A DNA stretch of 64,000 bases, taken from positions 1,984,001 to 2,048,000 of the forward strand of contig CM033124.1 in the NCBI GenBank assembly GCA_019321725.1. Reading direction: 5' to 3'. The notes under the pieces were generated by a model. The model was not told where the DNA came from. It ran no database searches and saw only the letters and a program-made list of their open reading frames with translations. Within the stretch, counting starts at the first letter, position 1. Every line of letters starts with the position of its first letter. The position numbers were made by a program, and so were the translations under genes. Source of the DNA: Paulownia fortunei (lineage: Eukaryota; Streptophyta; Magnoliopsida; Lamiales; Paulowniaceae). Shown here in pieces: positions 33,206 through 43,279 of this stretch.

Positions 33206-33631
33206 TCATGGGATGCCACTAAATTCCCAATTATAATATTTCCATTCGTAAAAATATATACCATCATCTTTTGCCGCCCAATTGCAATGGTTATTACTGC
33301 AGCTATCTCTCTTTATTGATTCATAAGCATTAAAAGATACATGCTTTGAACCCGTCGAAAGATTGCAGTAGAATAAAGTACTTTCAACGATATTATCGCA
33401 AAAACTCCAGTTGAACTCTTGATTTATGGCGATAATTTGATTTCCGAGATCATTGTTCTTAGATGCGCAGTGCAACATTAACGGTGGAGAATTTGGAGAG
33501 AGATTATTTACTATATGAACAAAAATTTTTGGGGTTAAAAAACATTTTTTTTTGTTGAAGGCGAATGCATGGAGAAGGTTGGCTACTATAAGGAGAAGTA
33601 ATAGCACAGTTTTCATTTTTGTACATCTCAT
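33206..33631 (-). CDS. S1-type self-incompatibility protein homologue (SPH gene 3)
   Basis: The product is 141 residues when started at 33631 (MRCTKMKTVLLLL). The open frame continues upstream to an ATG at 33688, but that lies only about 10-20 bp from the TATA box at 33696-33706, hence probably before the transcription start; SPH gene 1 also begins MACTKMKT. A signal peptide covers residues 1-24. The mature part has KKCFLTPKIFVHIVNNLS, KNNDLGNQIIAINQEFNWSFC, TLFYCNLSTG, C-x5-C (DSCSNNHC) and WAAKDDGIYF. It is closely related to gene 1 and shares promoter and downstream DNA with it and with the broken copy. NLST may be glycosylated. No defect is seen. Confidence 0.88.
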   Translation of the reverse strand: MRCTKMKTVLLLLLIVANLLHAFAFNKKKCFLTPKIFVHIVNNLSPNSPPLMLHCASKNNDLGNQIIAINQEFNWSFCDNIVESTLFYCNLSTGSKHVSFNAYESIKRDSCSNNHCNWAAKDDGIYFYEWKYYNWEFSGIP

Positions 33632-33695
33632 TTTTGCTGACAAGAAAATAGTAAGTGATATTGAAATCGTGAAGATATTAGTTTTCATCGAAGTT

Positions 33696-33706
33696 CCTTT
33701 TATAGA
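33696..33706 (-). promoter_or_regulatory. TATA box of SPH gene 3
   Basis: On the minus strand CTATAAAAGGA lies about 65-75 bp upstream of the chosen ATG at 33631. It argues against the upstream ATG at 33688 as the true start. Confidence 0.6.
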
Positions 33707-34059
33707 GGCAAGATTGTTTTGAGACGTACAATCTTACAAATGAAAAATGGAGTTAAAATTTTGAAAAAATTATGAAAAGTTGATAGATTGAAGAATCAAA
33801 AGTCAAAATATTTATGTAATCCGAAAGTAAATATGAGTAATAATGTTATTGTAATCAAGTCTAGAAGATTTTGACACATATAATATAACGAATGACATAT
33901 AAATAGAAAAAAGTAAATAGTAAAATAGATTATACGTGATAAATTATTTTGATAGTGACAACAAAATATTGTGGGAATCTTTTAAGTAATCCCACATGGA
34001 TTACCAATACTATTAAATGCAACTCAATGCTAAAATAAATATTAAATAATTACCTGGGC

Positions 34060-34439
34060 CACTTAATTTTGTAATCCATTTTTTCCATTACTCAAACTTT
34101 ATTTATTTTGCGATCACCAATTTGCTGCAGAAAGTTTGAGTTGAGATGAATGTAGACCACAAGCTTCATACATTCGAGATATGATCATCCTTGGACGTAG
34201 AGTTGTTAACTGGCTGGTCTAGCCCAGGCCTTCCTTTCTGTGGGCTATCCCGACTTGAAGTGGGTTGGATTGGGCAGAATAATTTTTTAAATATGCAGGC
34301 CCAATTTGGCCCAATGTTAGTGGACCAGTCCCGCGTGTGTCGCACTCCAGATGGACTGAAAATGGGTAAGGTGAAACACTTTATGAGTTTTGGCTAAAGA
34401 ATTTGTGTTCATCCATTGTATATATTTTTTGGATAACTT
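34060..34439. other. Intergenic
   Basis: No gene is seen. A slightly GC-richer stretch (34200-34360) has GGCCC and TGGGCC motifs. The two short open frames here have no recognisable domain and look like chance. Confidence 0.3.
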
Positions 34440-35094
34440 GTTCATAACCCACTATCAAGTTACAGTTCGGAGGCAATTCTTGCGTACAATATCCTTGCAA
34501 GCTTCGATTGTGACAAAAGTATCAAAGCCAACTTCAAGAGTATTATCAACGTGGGAGGTCCAGTTAAATGTGTACTGATTGAGATCCTAAATTATATAAA
34601 GAACTCAATAAGGGTTGATTGTGATATCCCATAATAGTTGTGAGAGGAAATTTAGAATGATTTATAAATGGGTAGAATGAACTCATTTGACAACTTGGGT
34701 TAACTATTTTCACAAAGCAATGATGAGTGCGGAATAGTTGTTAGTGGAACTTATTGTACAGGTGTTTCGTTTTTGGGCCCCCACGATGAGCTTGCTGCGT
34801 GACAAATTGACATATGGTATCTGAACCGACCTCGGGGTACTATCGGAGCGGGAGGTTCGATTAGATATATATTGAGGGTGATCCTAGCTTGTGAAGGAAT
34901 ACGAGGAGAAGATCATATACCCAATAAGGGGTGATTGTAATATCCCACATTACTTATGAAAAGATATTTAGAGTAGTTTATAAGTGACGACTAATGTGAA
35001 ATAGTTGATAGTGGAGTCCGTCACGCCCTGAGCTTGTGAACTCATTGGACGTGAGAATTGCTTCCAAACCCACTGAGTGCAACATGGAATTAGG
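34440..35094 (+). repeat. Tandem units of about 315 bp, unknown repeat
   Basis: Two full landmarks recur about 315 bp apart: AAGGGTTGATTGTGATATCCC at about 34610 against AAGGGGTGATTGTAATATCCC at about 34923. Within each unit come GTATCAAAGCCAACTTC or GTATCTGAACCGACCTCGGG, GGGAGGTYCRRTTA and TACTGATTGAGATCCTAA or TATTGAGGGTGATCCTAG. So about two to three diverged units are present. This is a common style of plant dispersed repeat, but I cannot assign the family. It ends at the target duplication of the hAT at 35103. Confidence 0.5.
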
Positions 35095-35503
35095 CTGTGA
35101 ACTAAACTTGACCACCAGTCGATGATTTCGACCCTTAATCAGAGCTGGTTAAGGGTTAGAGATTTTCCAATTGAGTGGTTGTTCTGGCCATGCCATAATG
35201 GTCATTTGATTGTTATGGCATGACCAGATACAAACGGCTATATTTTTGGCCGTTTAGATTTGGTCACCCCCTCTCTTTTTCTTTAAATAGGTTTGTAAAC
35301 CTATAAATATCTCCCAAACTTATTATTTTTTCTGACAACATACTTTCAAATTCTCTGAACTCTATCAAATCTAAACTCTCTCAACTCTAAAATATCAATT
35401 TTATTTTTTCCAAGTATCTAAGTATTTATTGTTAATTCTTTTATTTATATTGTCAATACTATATTTCCATATTTCCTTAATTTTTAATTCTATCAATTGT
35501 TAA

Positions 35504-36080
35504 ATGGCTAGTTCAAGGTCAAGTAACAGAGGTAAGGAAAAGATGATCTCTTTCGACATTTGTTCAATACCTACACTCAACATGAATTATGAATTAGAAA
35601 TGAGTGATGATGAACAAGCTCATATATTTCCAACTCAAGAAAGTAAGAGTGATGCCAATATTTGAGCTACTCCTATTTTAAAATCTTCTATTTTCACCAA
35701 ATATTTGGAAAAGGTGAAACTTTCATTTGGAGAGATGTGAGTAAAATATTTGTATTGCTCTCAATAATATAAATTTCAATCTATTGACGGTTATGGATCA
35801 TTGACAAGATATATAGAAAAGAAGCATTTGGTTGGATGAATATGGAATTGACCATTTTCAAACTCAAATCCCGACGTACTCATCTTCTAGTGGAGGCAAC
35901 GGTTTTAACTTATTTAAATATTCTGATATTAATTATAAATAAAGATTAATTAAATTTGTTATTGCTGAACATCTTTCTTTTAATTTTGGTAATAAATTAA
36001 TTTTTGAAAATTTTGTCAAAATGCATTGCTAAACGTGTTCCACGAACTACACTCACACGCACACTAAATTTTTTGTATAT
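35504..36080 (+). pseudogene. hAT transposase, N-terminal part
   Basis: The frame starts MASSRSSNRGKEKM, followed by an acidic linker. Around 35745-35840 it carries a degraded BED zinc finger (YLYCSQ-stop-YKFQSIDGYGSLTRYIEKKHL). Several stops (first near 35664) and shifts follow. Then RLIKFVIAEHLSFNFGNK and FENFVKMHC-stop lead into the insertion. The order is that of plant RICESLEEPER-like hAT proteins. Confidence 0.6.
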
Positions 36081-36083
36081 TAA

Positions 36084-37800
36084 GGGCTCGTTAGCTAGGT
36101 TTGATGATATAAGGAGGAATATATTATAAATAAGATGTGTTGTGAACATAGTGTAGCAACACTATCCTAATTCATGTTTGTTAGAGTTTATGAATGAGCT
36201 TGCGTAGTTTGGTTGGAGATATAAATTATATAGGATACATTATGAAAAGTTGATTTTACCCTTCAAAATTAACTTATATTAATATATATTTATGGATATA
36301 AACTTATGCTTATATTATTTATATATATTTATGTACGTTTTCATAATTTTTTATATATTGTATATATTTTCAATAATATACATTTATAGCATATATATAT
36401 TTTATAATTATATAATTTATATCATAAATACATATATATATATATATTTCTAAGTATACATATTTTAAATTAATAACATAAATATTTAATATAAATATAT
36501 AATTATATGTATATTTTTAATATTTGATAATATATTATTGTTATTTATATTACTAATATAGTATATTATATTATTATTAATATAAATATTAATAATATAT
36601 ATAAAAATAAAAACAAATATTATTAAATATATTTACAAAATATGTATAATATGCATATAAACATATATTTATATTATTTACACAAATATATTACATATAA
36701 TATAAATATAAATATATTATTATTTATGATATAATATTAATTTTAATATTATAAATATTAATATATATAGTATTAATATTATTTATATTATTCATATTAT
36801 TTACAAGATTATTTATGTATTTATATATATTTTAAATAATATATATCTATTAATTATATTATTTATATACAAATACAAATGTATATTTCTAAGTATACAT
36901 ATTTTATATTATTTAGATAAACATATATTTATATGTTTATATTAATATTTATAATATAATATCGATATTTCTACTACTAATATTTCATATATTATTTTAT
37001 TATTAATATAAATATTAATAATCTAAAAATATATAAATAAACATAATTATATATATTTATGACATATACATAAATATGAATAAAAAAATGTATTTATATA
37101 AATAAATCATTTATAATATTAGTATAGATATAAATATGTATTATTATTTATGATATATATTAATATTAATATTGTAAACATGTTAATGTATATTATTAAA
37201 ATCACTTATATTATTTATATTAATTATATATTTATTTATATTTTTCTATATATTATAAATATTATATTGTTTATGTATATAAATAAAAATATATATTTCT
37301 AACTATACAATATTTTATATTTTAAATAAAAATATATTTATATGTTTATTATTAATATTTATAATATTTATAATATATTATTGATATTTATATCATTTAT
37401 ATTATATATATTACATTATTATTAACATAAATATTAATAGTATTTATATTATATAAATAAATATAATTATATATTTACAAAAAATATATAAAAATGTATA
37501 TAAACATAAATTATATTAATATTAATGTTAATATTATATCATATAAATATTAATATTAATTCTAATTATATATGAGGGGTATTTTCATCCATTCAAAATT
37601 TAATATGGTGGACTTAAGTCTTCGATTATGACCCACACCTCCTAGGTGTGATCCACAATCCAAGTGGAGAGTGAATTACATACCAGGCAGAAACTTTACA
37701 TATCGGCCAAGATTTTTTCTTGGGCCAAATAATTTTAAAGCAAACACAAGATTATGTGAGAAAACCCATCAATTTGGTCCATATCCTACCTAACAAACAA
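36084..37800. mobile_element. Harbinger-like insertion filled with AT-rich repeats
   Basis: The left end is GGGCTCGTTAGCTAGG and the right end, reverse-complemented, is GTTTGTTAGGTAGGATATGG, the style of PIF/Harbinger-type TIRs. Inner arms also pair (GATTTTACCCTTC against GAGGGGTATTTTC). It interrupts the hAT transposase between a LNFLYI-like and a KKDLIKLI-like stretch. The middle is nearly pure A and T. No transposase is encoded. Confidence 0.55.
36446..37560 (+). repeat. AT-rich tandem repeat, three units of about 420 bp
   Basis: Unit starts at 36446, 36885 and 37295 share ATTTCTAAGTATACATATTTT (ATTTCTAACTATACAATATTT in the third). Each is followed by TATTTATATGTTTAT-like DNA, then ATTATTATTAATATAAATATTAATA, then TATAAATAAA-rich DNA. 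The units have diverged by substitution and small gaps. G and C are almost absent. It is internal to the Harbinger-like insertion. Confidence 0.6.
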
Positions 37801-37804
37801 ATTG

Positions 37805-39110
37805 AATAGATAAAAAAGATTTAATTAAATTAATTGCTAATGTAAATAATAAATTTTCTTTATATTTTTATATTTGGAATGACCATTGGCAAATCCATTC
37901 ATATATGGGTATTATTTGTATTTGATTGATGATTTTTGATCAATCCAAAAAAGACTACTTGCATATAAAATGTTCGATGAAGCACACACAAATGAGAACG
38001 TTTCTCAAATGATATTGTTACTACTAGAAGAATATAATTTAACTACTAATATTATTTTAATATCATTTGATAATGTTAGTTCAAATACTGATGGTATTGA
38101 AGATCTTAAAGTTGTATGTGAGTCATCAATTGATGATAATTTTTTTCATATTAGATGTATATATTATGTTTTAAATTTGTATGTACAAGATGAATTAAAA
38201 TATTTAGAATATCAACTTAGGCTCATTAAGTAAGAAATTGCTTATTTGTGGTTGCATCCACAAGTTATCATGTGCACTTATTTTGTACACTTTTTATGCA
38301 AAATAATAATAATGTGCATTTATTTTCAAGCTCATGACAGTATGTGAATTTTTTTTTAATATTTAAATATTTTTAGATGCACTTTACAATTATCTCGAAA
38401 TTATGACCCAACTACCCATTTAGTATTAATTATTGTAATGTTGTAATAGTTTTAAATGAATACTCTAGTGATGAAATTTTAAAATATTGTGTTGAAGCAA
38501 TGAAAACTAAATGGGAAAAATATTTTTTTGAACATTTTAAAAATTAATTTAGCTACTATTGCTTTTGAACCTAAGCTTAAATTAGATTATTTGCAAGACC
38601 TGTTAATAATGTATTATGATGCTTTAATTCCTATTAAAAATGATCATTCTTCTAACCCTGTAATTATTTTACATAATGTTAGAACATATTTAATTAAATT
38701 TTATAATGAATATAGTTTAATGTATGGGGGACAAGTTACCCAATTTGGAACCCCAAAATATCAATAGTAGTAGTAGTTCTAGGTACTAAGACACACCTTT
38801 TAATGAAAGAATAGACAACACATTTTAAAAAATTCTCAAGTTCTAGCCAGAAACTTAAGAATTATTTTAACGTTAAGTTTAATGAGGCATATAAGGATGG
38901 AGAATTCGAAATGTTGCGATGGTTGTGGCAAAAGACACAGACTTACCCAATTTTGTCCATGATGGTGAATGAGGTTCCTACTTTCCCCATTTCAATAATT
39001 GTTGTGGAACAAGTCTTTAGCACGAGAGGTAATATATTGAATGAAAAATACTTAACCATGTCTTCTGAATCTGTAGAAGCCTAATCTTGTCTCGACAATG
39101 GGACAGAGGT
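37805..39110 (+). pseudogene. hAT transposase, central and C-terminal parts
   Basis: After the insertion the protein resumes with IWNDHWQIHSYMGIIC, then FDEAHTNENVSQMILLLLEE and FFHIRCIYYVLNLYVQDELK (38130-38200), the catalytic-core style of hAT proteins. A second piece at 38528-38767 (LDYLQDLLIMYYDALIPI) and a third at about 38890-39060 (EFEMLRWLWQKTQTYPILSM then VEQVFSTRGNILNE) complete the order. The last is the hAT dimerisation domain with a VFSTRG core. Stops and shifts separate the pieces. Confidence 0.75.
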
Positions 39111-39605
39111 TGAAAAAGAATACAAGATATGTAAAATTCAGATGATGAGCAAAATGACTTGGGCATGAAAAGAACATACATGACGATGGGAATGAATAAG
39201 AGTGATTGAGTCATACCACTTCCTAAGGTAAGAGGGGAAAAAATATAAAAGAACTACATAAGCAACTTAAATTAAAGTTTAAGCCTTTTTTTATTTTTAA
39301 AAATTTGTAGAGTTAAATTTTAGTTAATAATATTTTTTTTAAAATTTAACTTTAATTTAAAAAAAGGTTAAGAGATGATACATGAATCGATAATTAACAG
39401 GGCCCAGAATTATCGGTTCTTGAATCGACCTTTAATCGATAGATGCCAACTAAGGTTAAGGGTTGGGATTTCCCGACCCTTGGACCCACCCTTAATCGGA
39501 ATCTGCTGTTTAAGGTTAAAGGTCTAGATTTCCCGACCCTTGTACCTACTGGTTCATGAACTTAATCCGATAGTCCATGAACCGTGGTCAAAGTCTATTA
39601 TGAAT

Positions 39606-40329
39606 AACTTGTCCAAAAAGGATATCCAATGTATGCGCATCGATTCTTTAGTGTTCACCTTATCAATTGTTAGTCCATATAGGATGGAGCATCACATCTC
39701 GGGCCTGATTTGAGCCTAACGGGCCAATTTTGTTTTTTCTTTCTGAGTAATTTATCCCAAGATTTTGATTATTCTAAGTTAAATCTTAATCTTTTGTTTG
39801 GTTTTAATTTTTTTTTGGTTATTCTAAGTATATCCTCTTAAACTTTGATCTTGAATTTAATTTGATTGCTCAAAGTTTACTTTTCTAAACTTATGTCCTT
39901 ATTTTTTTTAACTACTTTAAGTGTAGCTGCTATATAATTTTTCAGTTGACTATTCTAAATATATAATGTTAAGGTTTGGTATTTGAATTTTTTTTGATTA
40001 GTCTAACTTTATTATTCTAAATTTTTATTCTTATTTTATGAATTATCTTTAATGTAATTAGTATATATTTTTTAATTGACTGATCTATATATATCATCCT
40101 ATGAGTTGGTTGATTTTTTTATTCTAAATTTATTACCCTAAATTTTTATACTTATATATATTTGCCTAACATATATTACAGCAAAACCAAAGTTGGTTTA
40201 ATGTAACCTAAATTTAGAGTTTGAATGTAGTTTATTAACAACATAAATCGTACATCCCCTAAACAATATGACAAGAGAGCTTGAAGAAGGTTAGAAGACG
40301 AGGAAAAATATCAATAAGTTTTTTATAAG
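39606..40329. other. Intergenic, AT-rich
   Basis: No gene is seen. TATTCTAAATTT-like motifs recur loosely between 39760 and 40140 without a clear period. Confidence 0.35.
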
Positions 40330-40425
40330 GGTAAACTACACTTCACCCCCAAAACTTGACAAGTAGCATTTTATCTCCCAAAAGTAAAATTTAAGCAATT
40401 TGCCCCCTCGTAATTGTTTTCGTAC

Positions 40426-41358
40426 TGAAAGGATTATGATTGATTATGATAATATTATAATTAATTATGATTTATTTAATTGGCATTGATTGACAATTTT
40501 GTTACCTTGCACAAGAATTAATTGAATTGATTGACTTACTTTCTATGAATTAATTGCCCAGTTTATCTTGTGCAAATTTTGATTGGCAAGTTTGTTACCT
40601 TACACAAGAATTAATTGAATTACCTTCTATGGATTAATTACCTAGTTTATCTTGTGCAGATTTGGTTAGATTCCATTGATGAGAAAATTTTATTTACAAA
40701 GATAAGTTGGGATCTTTTTCTGATAAGGAAAGGATCCTGATATATCTTGTATTATTCTCTGCAACGTATCTAAACACTTTTAAAGTGGAGATTCGAATTT
40801 AATTGATGTTGCATATATATATCCAAAGATTGAAGATGCAATTCATCTCTCGAGGAAGAAAAGAACACGACTTTAAAGAGAGAAGAACATGGCTTCAAGC
40901 TTTATGAATTGTTCGTATTTTTATTCACTATTCGGGAGAAGATGGTGTGCCTTTCGGGAGATAGGCGTAATTCTTCAGGAGAAGAATTTGAAGATCTTCG
41001 GAAGGTCGGTCTGTCGTCTGAAGAGATTTCAGCATTGAAGGGAGTTCAATAGTGCAGACTTAAAAGTCGAGGGGATCTCGCTGAAACTTCACTAATTGAT
41101 TTGTTCAAGAACGGCGTCATTAGTAAAGATGGAGTTTTTATATTTGAATAAGTTCCATTATTGTAATTGTAATCTAAATTAGTGAAGTATTCATTACAGG
41201 TAGTGACCTCGTGTATGTAGAGTACATTTGTACTTGAAGCACGTAAAAATTTTGTGTGTCATTTTAGTTTATTGTCTTTTACTTGTTACAACAAATTGTA
41301 TAACAATTGAATCTAATTAACAAGTAAAGTTGGTAATGGCACAAAAACAGATCTAACT
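40426..41358 (+). repeat. 5' LTR of the Sirevirus
   Basis: It starts TGAAAGGATTATGATTG. It includes repeated CTTGTGCARATTT, ATTAATTG and CACAAGAATTAATTG segments, and a TCTCGAGGAAGAAAAGAAC stretch. Its exact 3' end is uncertain because the partner LTR lacks the last 280 bp or so; I place it just before the primer site. Confidence 0.75.
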
Positions 41359-41360
41359 AT

Positions 41361-41372
41361 TGGTATCAAAGC
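41361..41372 (+). other. Primer binding site of the Sirevirus
   Basis: TGGTATCAAAGC differs by one base from the tRNA-Met primer site used by the other Copia elements here (TGGTATCAGAGC). Confidence 0.7.
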
Positions 41373-41428
41373 TGGTCACTAGATATATTTAGTGAGGTTT
41401 TGGGAATTGATCTATTTTAATTACAGGA

Positions 41429-43152
41429 ATGGACCATCTTCGCGAAGGAGGCTCTATTACTCGACCACCACTATTAGAAGGAACAAATTACTTATACTAG
41501 AAGGCAAAGATGCGAGCTTTCATTAAACCCATGGATGAGCGAGCTTGGCATGCTGTTGTAACAGGCTGGGAACATCCAATGATGATAAATGAACAAAAAA
41601 AAGAGGTTCTTAAGTCAGAAGATCAATGGAACACCGATGATGAGAAAATTGCAAATTACAACTCAAAGGCCTTAAATGCAATTTTTAGTGCAATCAATTC
41701 AAATTGATTGCAACATGTGAGAGTGCAAAGGAGGCTAGGACAACTCTTCAAACTGCCTATGAAGGAACTGCAACAGTACGAATGTCAAAACTCTAAATTT
41801 TGGCTTCAAGATTTGAAGACCTAAGAATGGAGAAGGATGAGATAATTGCCACCTTTAATGTAAAACTATGTGACATAGCAAATGAAGCTCAAGCACTTGG
41901 TGAAAAATATTCAGATTTTAAACTTGTGCGCAAAGCTTTAAGGTCACTACCACAGAGGTTTGCATACAAGGTCACCGCCATTGAAGAAGCTCGTGACATT
42001 GAAAATATGAAATGGATGAGTTGATGGGTTCCTTACAAACATTTGAAATAAATCTCAATCACAATAGGAGAGATAAAGGTAAGAATGTTGCTTTTCAAAC
42101 TGAAGTTCCAAAATCAACGTCAGAACCAAAAGACGATGATGACATATCAGAATTTGTGGCTCTTTTGACAAAGAACTTTGGAAAAATCCTCAGAAAGATG
42201 AACACAAATCCGTACAAGCTAAAGTCTGGTAAGCCTTCTAATTTACAAAAAAATAAAACTATTTTTAACTTTTCAGATGCTGGGAAAGGAAGAAGAATTC
42301 AGTGCCGTGAATGTGAAGGGTTTGGGCATGTACAAGTAGAGTGTGGTAATACTCGCAAACGAATGGGCAAGTCTCTGACTACTACCTGGAGTGACGAAGA
42401 ATTTGAGGAAAGTCAGGAAAAAGATGAAGAAATACATTTGAGCAATCATGTGACACTCACCCCTAAGATGATCAATAGTCATCGTGAAAATGTTGCAACA
42501 AGTCACAGGTATGTTCCAACAGTTTAGTATAATGCAACATATCTGACCTCGTCCACTATTACAGGTGAAAATGATCTATAGAATTCAGACTCAGAAATTG
42601 ATAGTGATGAGGATAAGCCCAGCCTTGAGGATATTCAACAAATGTATAATAAAATGTTTCAAAAGTGGCTTGAGATATACAAAATTAACAAGTCACTTGA
42701 GGAATAAATGACTGGAGTAACCAAGGAACAGAAGTTGATGAAGGTAGAAATACTTTAACTTACAAACCTTGTTGCTGAAAAGGACAAAAAAATTCAAGAG
42801 ACTGAGCATGAATTGTTTCACACTCAAAGGATGATGAAGCTTGACTCTGGTAAGAAAAAACTAGATGAAATACTTTCCATTGGTAAACCATGCAGTGATC
42901 ATCATTGGGTTGGGATACACTAGTGAGTCTTCAACTTCAAAAACTACTTTTGTAAAGGAAACAAAACCTATTCAGTCCATCTTTGATAAAAACAACAAAT
43001 TTGTTTTTCAAAAGCCAAAGCTAAAAAGGTTTATTCCTATATGTCATTTCTGTAATCTGCCTGGACATATCCGACCAAAATGTTTTAGATTTAAAAAGGC
43101 CTTGAGAAATGGTATGCATTTTGATTCACTTGCTTCCGCAATATTGCAATAA
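41429..43152 (+). pseudogene. gag of the Sirevirus, broken
   Basis: Starts MDHLREGGSITRPPLLEG. A stop replaces the Trp of YWK (about 41499) and a shift follows near 41700. Then come FNVKLCDIANEAQALGEK, VRKALRSLPQRFAYKVTAIE and DELMGSLQTFEINL, the UBN2 gag core. A first zinc knuckle is CRECEGFGHVQVEC (about 42303-42344), and after an acidic, coiled-coil-like part a second is CHFCNLPGHIRPKC (about 43042-43083). Paired knuckles fit the Sirevirus lineage. Confidence 0.78.
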
Positions 43153-43279
43153 AAATCTAAATTGTTGCAACAAAATCCTAAGATCAAAATTGACTTGAAA
43201 AATGAATCTAAAAGAAGAATTTGGATTAGAAAGTCAAATCTTAGAGCATTTGTTGCAGATATTTCTCTAAAAACTTGTA

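Larger units (their letters stand above)
35103..39597 (+). mobile_element. hAT transposon, decayed autonomous type
   Basis: Inverted ends are TAAACTTGACCAC at 35103 and TAGACTTTGACCAC read from 39597. The flanking 8-mers CTGTGAAC (35095-35102) and TTATGAAT (39598-39605) differ only by transitions and are probably a decayed target duplication. Inside are a TATAAATA-type promoter and CT-rich leader (about 35280-35400), a start codon at 35504, pieces of an hAT transposase, and subterminal TTAAGGGT and CCGACCCTTG repeats at 39450-39540. A Harbinger-like insertion (36084-37800) splits the transposase. Confidence 0.75.

Noticed and set aside
33632..33688. N-terminal extension of SPH gene 3 from an upstream ATG
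   Set aside because: The ATG is within about 20 bp of the TATA box and the paralogue starts at the internal position.
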